Source: Enchytraeus crypticus
Taxonomy: Eukaryota; Annelida; Clitellata; Enchytraeida; Enchytraeidae
DNA length: 64,000 nt
Assembly (NCBI GenBank): GCA_905160935.1
Contig: CAJHZI010000491.1
Span: 53,501-117,500 of the forward strand
Direction: 5' to 3'
Below the pieces are notes generated by a model. That model was not told the origin of the DNA. It did not search any database and saw only the letters and a program-made list of their open reading frames with translations. Positions 51,561 to 62,500 of the stretch are shown piece after piece. Position 1 is the stretch's first letter; each line of letters begins with the position of its first letter. Both the position numbers and the translations under genes were made by a program.

Positions 51561-52949
51561 TTGATTCGTCTATCATCACATCTCTTTGGGCGCAGGGGGA
51601 GGATTTCGAAAATCTTTTTAAATACTGTTATAGGGTTTAATATTTTTTGCATATTACAAATATTGTTATGTTAACATTATATTATTGACATCTTGCACTC
51701 TGATCTGATATCGGCCGTGCTAGCTGATCTGAAAAATCTTAAATAGAGATCATAGCCGACAAGTTTCTTCACGATAAGAGCTAAAAATGTAACTGCTATT
51801 TATTGTTTATTTTCTCGCAGGACAAAAAATGCCGATTTATTCAGGCTTGGTAACTTTCTCTATTGATTATACAGTTAATCAATGTTAAAATCCAGAAAAC
51901 AAGTCAAGAAGAAAATAGATTATCGTTTAGTGCGTAAATGCGCTGGACTAGAGTAGTTTAGGGAGTAAAATCTCAGACATTCACTGGACTGGTCTGTTAT
52001 TAGACTGCTAACAAGGAGTATCGAGTAGCTAAACATTTGGTATTGAGACACTAGATAGCATCATAAATGAATATTTGACTATAGTATGTGTTGAACTTTG
52101 ACGCTTGATACAGAAAATCGTCAATGAATTTGTTTTAAATAAAGAAAAGAAGTTTTGTCTTTGTTTTGTTTATAGAAGGAACTGAAATAAGAGTAAATAT
52201 CAAATATAAATTCGCCGATTTTATTTCTGTAATTTATGCTTTTGTATATTAAAATGATTTGATAAATTGATTTTATAAATTTTTGGTAAATACTAAGTTA
52301 AAGGATATTTTAAAACGAACTGCTCTATTTCGTTTACCGAACCATATTTTTCTACATTTGATGGTTCCTTTGCCAATACTGCTATGATATTACTCTGTAA
52401 TTCCTTAATAGTGTTTCAAGACACATATTACTTTTATCCTTTTTATGTTCTTCTAAGAGCTTTCTATCGGCTAATAAATGTACTCCGTCACGAATATTCT
52501 GCCGTTTTAAAACTCTGTTGATCTTATTGATAACTAATCTTAATTATGAATTGGCTCAGAAAGTCTTGGACTACATGTACTGTTACTTAACTGGTCTGTG
52601 TCAGGAAGCGCTAGATGCTCGTTAAATATGCCTCTGACTACAAAATTAAAACAAAAATGTGTCTTTATTTCATTAGAAGACAAATGATTTTGATAGCTTA
52701 TTGTCTATCGTTCAAAGAGTTTTGACATACTGACTGGAATATTGATGTATAACTAAATCCTAGCTACTATATTTGTCGGTACTCATCTTGTTTTAATGAT
52801 TTGATCTATATTCCTAACTTTAAAATCGTCGAGTCAATATCCAGTTGGAATGCAATGCTAACGTATAATATTTGTTGAATTCAGTTTTCAAGCGCTGGCT
52901 AGCAACACAAAAAAATTCAACGGCTGCCTGTTGACTATGTGAACTAAGC

Positions 52950-53171
52950 ATGGCATTCAGTAGCAGTCATAAGACGGTATTTGTTCTGGATAGAAGTCCG
53001 TATTTTCTAGACTCATGCCGACAACCGATTGATTTTGAGGGCTTGATGAAAGTCAAGGCTCCCGGCCTGCCCTATATCCCGCCCATTTGTAAGTCGCTGT
53101 GGACCTGTAACATAGAAGCTGTTCTGGAGTATGTGAGGATTGTCTACGATCTCTTCCCTGCTGATAAACTG
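52950..53171 (+). CDS. INTS13: INTS13 exon 1 (start codon)
   Basis: [20 protein letters not shown], then a segment with [20 protein letters not shown] and end ADKL; starts at the first in-frame ATG and is colinear with the human start. Confidence 0.95.
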
Positions 53172-55771
53172 GTAACTATTCGCATAGAAGTTTTCCAAGT
53201 TGAATGTATTGTGTAATGTTTAGACGTGGGAGCTCTAACTATTTTTAACAGATATAACATCGGCGATAAGCTGTCGTGAGACGTGGGAGCTCTAACTATA
53301 TTTAACAGATATAACCTCGGCGGTAAGCTGTCGTGAGGTCATCGTCCTTTCCTATTCGATTTAGTCTCCATTAATTTCTCAGTTACTTTGAAACCTTCTG
53401 TCTCAGTTACCTAGTATCATGCTAATTACTAATAGTTGCTAATAATTAATAATGGTTTGTTAGATAGTTTGGCTAATCATACCAGTCCTAGACTTCGCTG
53501 CATTATTTATTTTTCCAGATTCCAGGATTTGAGTTGTGGATCTTCAGTGACGAATACAATGCAGATCTACTGGGCTATATAAATATTTTTCCTGTATGAA
53601 AGTCATATGACATTACTGAATTTGTTTGCTAAATGGCTAAAGACATGACTGATGCATCAAGAACTCAAAGTCTGCTGTCTCACTTCTTAAGAGCACTCTT
53701 TAGAAAAACAAGTTAATCCCTTCACAAAATCTATGCCTTATCCATACCTTATGTAGCCTATTGCTTGGGAAAAGTATGGCTTCTGAGGTAGTTTACCGTT
53801 GCCTTCCTCAGTTAGATGGATTAATTACCATTTAGTCCTGGAGAAAATATTTCATGGTGAGGTGGATCCCCTCTTTCCATCCTCAGCTCCTGCCTTTAGT
53901 TGCCTCTTACGTACACGTGGCGGATTGTTTGCAGTTGCCCTATTCTGCAGTGGTCCAACCACACCCGACCACAACACGGGGAACATATTGTTGTACTTAT
54001 TGTTTGTTTATTCAGATTCAGATACTCGTAAGTGATGTGAACGATCAAGCTCTGAACAGCTGGAGTGGAGATCAACAAAATCTGTCGCTGGTTTTTATCA
54101 ACAGTCTCGTTGTATCTCGTCAGCACTAATTCCATCTCTTCAGCATATATCTGATTCTAATTACTTACGATACTATTATATTTCCATTAAATGCGTCTAT
54201 GTTAGACGACTACATTTAATGAACCTGTTAATAATTTAGTGCTGAACGATAGTTTTATTTGATGTTTCATTGATTGTTTGATTGAATGATCCATTGATTG
54301 ATTAATATATTGATTTATTGATTGATTGGGTGTTCTATTGACTGATTTATTGAGTGATCAGTGGATTAATTTACTAATTGATCCATTAATTGATTGATCA
54401 ATTGATTGATTGATTTGCTGGATTAATTGATTGCTTGATTGAATGATTGATTGAATGATAAATTGATTGTTTGATTTGCTGGATTAATTGATTGCTTGAT
54501 TGAATGATTGATTGAATGATAAATTGATTGTTTGATTGATTGTTTGATTGATCAGTTGATTGACTGACTGATTGATTGATTGATTGATTCAGCTGATGAC
54601 TCGCCTTGCTGAACTGCCTCAGATAGTGAGAGACAAGGCAACGCTGGACGAGTGTAACTTGATGAGAGGAATAGCAAAAGGTGCAGAGATACTCACACAC
54701 ACGTCTAGTAAACAGAGAGAGCTAGCACTTGCAGGCACTAAGGTCATCAATAGAGGGCGCGTCGTAGTACTGTCTGCGTTCAATGGGTATGTGTGCCATC
54801 ACTAACCTGTAGATAGTCATCTCATTTCATATATGATTGGAAACCTTTACCAGAGAGAGAGAGAGATATGTGTTTATTTCAGCATCAACACCCAATCACT
54901 GACAATTACAAATAGAAGTAAACATTTAAATGAAATAAAGAAATTCCCAGAAACACTGGATAGCAAACCGTCTGTAAAAACTAGAACAATGGCTGTCAGG
55001 GAAGATGATACAAATCTTATCTAGCTGACCACCATCAAAATAAGCATCTTCAAGCCTTACTTGCTTGTTTGTTTGTCTGCATGAACGTTCTATAATTTGT
55101 ATAATCTGTGCTGAGATGAAAGATTAAACTGTTTGTAGTTTTGTAAGAATAACTGTTTGAAACGAAAGGAAAAGGAAAAAAGCCCTAACCCCATTGCTAA
55201 TATATAATACTCCTCAGTGACGGCAATCCTAGGATTTACCTGCGTTTGAATCTATTCAAGCGAAAAAACATTTTAAATTTAAAAAGAGTTACAATGGGAG
55301 CAGGTTGTGCAATTTTTCTTCATTATTCCACCTTTTACAGAGTTGCTAATGCAGCACTTTAAGTAATTAATAGGACTGGCGCAATTTTGATTGGCTCCAG
55401 CCAGTTTTACTTTGCTCACACATTGCTGAATTGGATTACGTACACAGTATTGTGCTCTTTATTCTGTTTTTTTAAAAAAAAATTTAATAGGCCTGTCACT
55501 TTATTTCTATCCATAACACTACCAATGATAGGCATCTATCGAAATGCATTTGTATTGTACTAGCGAGCCGTCGATAAATCAGCTGGAGGAGAGGATGCAC
55601 AACGTGATTAGTCAGTGTAATCGTGAGGCAGCTATGGCGACCGATCTCTCGCTGATGCCCATCGACGAGTGTGACCTTGTTCTCGTGGATATAACAACAG
55701 TGGGGCTGCCAAACAACGTCTCCGTCAGACAGAGGAGACAGGTGTGTGGAGAATATCATACTTACTGTCTG

Positions 55772-55803
<32 letters not shown>

Positions 55804-58800
55804 GTGGACTGCGTACTAGCTGGTCCATGGTATCTCCTCTATGTAAATAAAAATTCATTATGTGTAATACTAATAAAAAAGGTTTAACGTCCGTTTCCTC
55901 ATCCAGGGATTATATCAGGGACGTCCCCACAGCACACATCAATACAAATCAATTCGCCCAAACCAATCTGCAAAAGAAATGTGCTGAGGAGAAGTATGGT
56001 ACACATAAGGAACGATGGGGAAGAAGAATTCTGAAGTTATATAGAATCTACTGTTGAACTCTAATATGAAATATTGATATTTGGTTACTTTAAAGTTATA
56101 CATGTAGAATTTACTGTTGCACTCCAGTTTGAAATATTGATCGTATTTTCCGCCTTGTAATGAATTCATATTGTGTAATGAAGTTTTATTTATTTGCAGT
56201 TTAACTCTGTAGAAAGCAAAATTCATAGCTAGGTCAATTTTGCTGTTCTTGCTTATGCCACATTGCAGTTATCTGTTCCACAAGCTTTTGTATTCTCCAG
56301 AAAAATATTTTGAAATATATGCTCCAATTCATGAAGTTTTAAATGACAGATCTCGAGGTGAATTGAACCCTCATGGGTTCGAATCGCAACCGCGCTGATC
56401 TGAGAGTAAAATCTCGGACATTCACTGGACTATTTGTATGGAAAAAGGTCTAAATTATCTAACTGTTTAAACATGTGATATTAAAAAGTGATATCAACAT
56501 AATTGATCATTTCACTATAATATGTGTTTACTTGTTTTTGTGTATGTATTACTAGTTCTGACGCCTTGATTTTTTGATGTTTTGGAGAACTGTGCAGGGT
56601 ATCTGATGTTGTGTGATGCTAATAAACTTTAAATCTGTTTTGATCGATTGTTTATTTCGTATATAATTAAATCCTCTGATAGGAAGGCTCAATATTGTAT
56701 ATCAGTTTGCACTCGTGCTAATTGTTTGATTTATTGATTGATCGCACAACCAATCAGCTGTCGCCGTTACTCTCCAGCGAGGTTCACGTCAGCCAATCAG
56801 GAAGCTTCGTTGCCATACAGCTTGTTGAGCTGGCCATCAAGCACTATCATCTCTCATCGACCACTGTCACTGGAATACCCATGAAGGTTCTCTGTGCTCT
56901 GCTAGTCATCTATGGGCTTTTATAAATTTTTTGTTTGGGCTGATTTTCTGGATTTTGGAATTTGCACCGTTTTTACGTAGGATCCAGTCATTCTATGACT
57001 TGTAATAGACACTTAAATGTTGATAATGAGATAGTCACAAGGTTAGCTACGTGACTAAGATCGTGACTTGTTAGTTAACTGTAACTGTGTGTCTCTTTCC
57101 TCGTATAAGTCTTGATTTTATTGATTTTTAGAGAACGTAGAGTAGGCTATTAGTCAAATGAATCTTGCACGTCACTTTTGTCAATTTTACTGTTGCTGTT
57201 AGCTTTTGGTGAAGTGGGGGTATTATTATATAATTTTTGTTGAGTTTATATATACTAATAATAATAATAAATTGTTTAATATATTCTTATTTCCTTTGTT
57301 TGCTCTTGTTGTATCATTTGTTGTTATAGCTGTTGCTGTTCTGCTTATTGTTGTTGTTGTTCTAGGAGGAACAGAACGCGAGTTCTTCGGCTAACTATGA
57401 CGTAGAATTGTTGCACCCTGCTGCGGCACATAATGATCTCTTCAAATCTGGTACGAATAAAAATTAATAAAAAGACATAATTTAAATAATATGAAAAGCA
57501 AATGTCACAGTTATAACAGCAACTATAATAATTAATTTATCATTTTAAATATTAATATACTAATTTATAGTTTTAGTTAAGTATATTATAATAGAAAATA
57601 TAATAATTTATAATTTTTAAAATTAATAAATAGTAATTTATTCTGTAGAAGTCGTGTTATACATTACTATTGATAAATCAACGCCCAGGTTCTGATGTTG
57701 TCTGTTGTGAATTGAAAGCATGTGTTATTGGGTTTATGTTGTTGTTGTTGTTGTGTTATTGTTGCAGGGCAACAGAGTGGATTGATGATGTGTTTGTGTA
57801 TTGTTTTATATATGTTGTTGTTGTTGTTGTAACAGGTCAACACAGTGGATTGATGATGCCCAGTAAGGAAGGTCTATACAGCCCAACAGTGACACTCAAA
57901 TGGTGCACACCCAAGTCGACAGCTGTGGGTGAGACAACAGTTTACTGCGTTGCTCGAGGAATTTGTGTTGTTGTAACATCTTTTATAATTTGTTATAATT
58001 TAAACTAGATACTCTAATGAAGATTATGCTAGTGTGAGCATTTGTGAAAATGTCCTTCAGCGAAGCTCATAGAAAAGTGCCACTGTTTAGCCTGTAGTGT
58101 TACTGAGCTTTAAATTTGCCAATATCGACGTCCCTGACATCATCCTTGTATGAGGTAATGGACGTTAAGCCATTATTAATGTTATTATTATATCTGAACT
58201 CGTCATATCTGTATTAGCTGAAAGAGAACAATGGTAGATTGATTGATTGATTGTGTAGGTTCAGAGCTGGTTCTGATCATTTTTATTGGTTTGATTGATT
58301 GGCTGATTGGTTTGAATTTTGTCATTGATTGATTAATAGATGATTGATTGATTAATAGATGATTGATGGATTGATTGTTAACAGAACTACATCCCTGCAC
58401 TTCAGCCTATCGTGTCACGCCTGTAGATGTCATCAGTCGTCCTTCCTCTTGTCTCACCAACTTCCTTCTCAACGGTATCTCTCCCTCTTTTCTCTGACTT
58501 GTTCCTCCCACGGAAGATCTATTTTTCTGACATATTTTATGAGTTGGTTGATGATGATGCTTGTATGTATGTGTGTATATCTGTGTGTATATATCGTGCC
58601 TTTGTACCTATGTTTAGGAAAGGCAATTGATTGAGTAATCACATAAATTCAACCATATCTCGCATGTTTCTCTGTGTATGTCTGTGTGTATGTATGGTTG
58701 TATGTGTAGGTAGATCAGTTATGTTAGAGCAACCACGTAAGAACTCAACTAAGCTTATATCTCACATGTTTCTCTGTGTATGTCTATATGTATGTGTGCG

Positions 58801-59457
58801 TGTATGTGTAGGTAGATCAGTTATGTTAGAGCAACCACGTAAGAACTCAACTAAGCTTATATCTCACATGTTTCTCTATGTATGTCTATATGTATGTGTG
58901 CCTGTATGTGTAGGTAGATCAGTAATGTTAGAGCAACTACGTAAGAACTCCACCAAGCTCATATCCCGCATGTTTCTCTGTGTATGTCTATATGTATGTG
59001 GGATTGTATGTGTAGGTAGATCAGTTATGTTAGAGCAACCCCGTAAGAACTCGACCAAGCTCATATCTCACATGTTTCTCTGTGTATGTCTATATGTATG
59101 TGGGATTGTATGTGTAGGTAGATCAGTTATGTTAGAGCAACCCCGTAAGAACTCGACCAAGCTCATATCTCACATGTTTCTCTGTGTATGTCTATATGTA
59201 TGTGGGATTGTATGTGTAGGTAGATCAGTTATGTTAGAGCAACCCCGTAAGAACTCGACCAAGCTCATATCTCACATGTTGACGAGCCACGCGGGAGAGA
59301 TCTATCTGCACGTGCTGGCTACAGCCAGATCTATTCTAGAGGATGTTCCGTCAATAAGTGAGGGTGTGGGGGGCAGGGTGACAGACTATAGGATTCCCGT
59401 ATGTGTATATCTCTCTCTCTACCTCTCTATATATCTATCTATTTATCTCTCTACCTA

Positions 59458-59511
<54 letters not shown>

Positions 59512-62500
59512 TGCTATATTTAAAGTATATATCTCGGTCAAAGTGGGTATCTAGTAGTGAAGTTATCTCTGATTTTTTTTGTCTTTGCTGTCTTTAAACT
59601 TTGACTTGCATATTTGTATTCAATCAATCAATAAGAATTAACGTTCGGTTCCTCGCCTTATGTACATGTGCCTCGTATTGGTATGATGACACAGTTGGTA
59701 GCGCAATGACTTGATAAACAGGTTGTCGCAGATTTGAAATCCTGCAGGTCTCTCTCCATCATCGTCTGCTTCGTGAGCTCTAAACTTGACTGTTCTATAT
59801 TGCTTTTATTATTTTATTTCTTTCTCTTGTATTTGCCGTGTAGGAGTTTGCTGAGCTGATCAAAGCTAACAAGTTGGCGCCTGTTCCACCAGAGGTCTCT
59901 GATAAAGATCATCATCTACCAATAGAAAGAGGTCAGTGTGTGTGTGTGTGTGTGCGTATGTGTGTGTGTATTCGTATGCCTTTTGCAGCTATGTGTGTAG
60001 AGCTTGCCTATATATAGTTATAATAATGTGTGTCTTGACTATTACATGCGTGTCTTGCCTATAATAGTTATAACAGTGTGGTCAGCTTTATGCGCTTCTG
60101 ACAACTCTTTCAGGTGAGGAACTGACATCAAATCTTATTTGCATTGGTAAGGCTAATGTTAACGTCAGTTTTCTCACTCGAAAGCGATGTCAGTGACGGG
60201 CGAGCCCAGGATTTGAACACCGCATATACTGATCCGTGGTCGAGTGTCTGACCGACATCGCCACTGGTTTCAACCAGTGTCTGCAGATACTCTGTGCAGA
60301 TACTCGATGCAGATACTCGGTGCAGATACTCGGTGCAGATACTCGGACATGCCATGTGGCTTGACTCAGTATTTGACAAGATAGTATCAGACGGGTGCAG
60401 GTTCAAATCCTGGGCTCGCCCGTCACTGACATCGCTTTCGAGTGAGGAAACTGACGCTAACGTTAGCTTTACCAGCTTTACAGTTAAAATAAAAAATCAG
60501 ATTTTACAAGATAGTAGACTTCAACTGTAATTACAGTATTGAGTTGACTTCTTTGTTTTATCGAGACCACGGTGGTTGTTGTGTAAGAGATGTATTATTT
60601 TATGCTGTGATTTTATTAGCTTTGATATGAAATTGATTCTAATTGATTACAATTGATGCAATGATAGTCTTGCCTTTTATATAGCAATTATTAGTTTAGT
60701 AATTATATTATTATTATTATTTTTATCATCATCATCATCTTCCCTTAAATCCTAGTTTAATCAGGCTCGTCATACAACGAGACTTTCTCCAGTCCAGTCC
60801 TCATAAATTATTATTATTATTACTATTTTTATAAATTATTATTATTATTACTATTTTTATAAATTATTATTATTACTATTTTTATAAATTATTATTATTA
60901 CTATTTTTATAAATTATTATTATTATTACTATTCTTATAAATTATTATTATTATTACTATTTTTATAAATTATTCTTATTATTATTATTTTTATAAATTA
61001 TTATTATTATTACTATTTTTATAAATTATTATTATTATTATTTTTATAAGTATCTTAATTTTTATTTAACTAAAATTATTTTGTAACGTATGTAGCAAGA
61101 AATAGAATTGAGAGAATGACCAGAGTCTGTCCATTGACCATCAGCGATACCGTTCTCTTCAACCTCTCCTCTGTATGTATGCCTTGTTGTTGTTGTTGTT
61201 GTTGTTCGTCCTCTTAAATCTCTCCTCTGTATGTATGCCACGTTGTTGTTGTTGCTGCTATAATCGACAAATAATTGCGAATACAGATATATCAACAGTT
61301 CAAAGAGTGATCAACATATGTAGCAACAACAGAAAATAAAATTTGCTCGCTACGGCCATCAGAGAGGGCACTAAACTACCCTATCGAGCTGACCACCACA
61401 GTAAACAGTAGAGTACTGTACAGTTCAATTCAGTACAATACAATTCTGTACAGTGAAGCTTTAACATCAGGTTTTACATCTGAATGCTACGACTTGTTGC
61501 TGCTGTCTATCAACCGTTGACGTCCCTGACGTTGCCTTGTGGCGAGGCACCGGACTTTAAATTCTTATTGATATGATTGATTGATTGATGTATGAGCACT
61601 TTACTTGCTGTATGTCACGGAGTCTGGATTGATTGATTGATTGATTTTATTGATTGATTGATATGAGCGAGCACTTGTATGTCACAGAGTCTAGAGCCTC
61701 TGCCCTCTCTCATCATAAAGACTCAGCTGACTGATCCCGAGGTGCTTGAGTGCAAGAAGGTCATCTACCACTTGGTGGGTATGGAGAGTCGTAACGAGCC
61801 GACCTTGACCTCAGCACTGCGGAGCAAGGGCCCCATGAAGAGGTTAGTAGTGTGGTGTAATATCTAGTAGATGAAATAGAATTTAGGAAATTCTATACTA
61901 GCCAGAATTAACTTGCAATTTCTTTGAATGTTCATTTTAATATGTCGTTTAATAAACTTTATCGTAGTTGAATGGCAATTTAAATTTATTTATGCATTTT
62001 ATTTATTTTCCTCATTTTAATTTATTCATGTGATTTTTATGACTTTATCATCATCGTCTATTCATCACTACTGTGGCATTTACTGGCGACGTCCCTGACA
62101 TCATCCCTGGATAAGGAAACGGACGTTAAACCTTTATTATTATTATTATTATTATTATTATTTAGCATAAAGCGGCGCTGTCTTAAATTCACTTAGTGAC
62201 TGAAACTGATACGTGATATTTTCTACTTGAAGCTGCCTTTCTGATTGACTGAGTGAGTGAGTGAGTGATTAATTGATGATTTATGACTTGATGGCATTAT
62301 TAAATATGATCAGTCAAGTTGGTTGCAGAACAATGCAGCTGTTGCCTTTGACAGCTCTACCAATTGTTATCAAACGTTTTTTTGCTGTTAATTAGTTGAC
62401 TAATGAATTTGTTGATTGATTGATGTATTTATTTGATTGAATTTTAAACTGGTTGATTAATTAACGAATTGTTTTATCGATTTATAGAGTGATTAATAAA

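Larger units (their letters stand above)
46620..52949. other. Divergent intergenic region RhoGAP/INTS13
   Basis: Holds the presumed promoters of both genes. GC-richer patches at about 48340-48540, 50640-50960 and 51090-51180; repeated acceptor-like units at 50300-50580; a GATCAG minisatellite at 51300-51560. A LINE fragment lies at 48945-49210. No protein homology recognised. Confidence 0.7.

Noticed and set aside
54022..54090. Downstream acceptor for INTS13 exon 2 (attcag|ATACTC)
   Set aside because: In frame but drops two residues that align with the human protein; 54016 preferred.
59690..59760. tRNA-like stretch (GTTGGTAGCGCAATGAC, GATTTGAAATCC)
   Set aside because: Resembles A/B boxes but no full cloverleaf; probably a decayed SINE.
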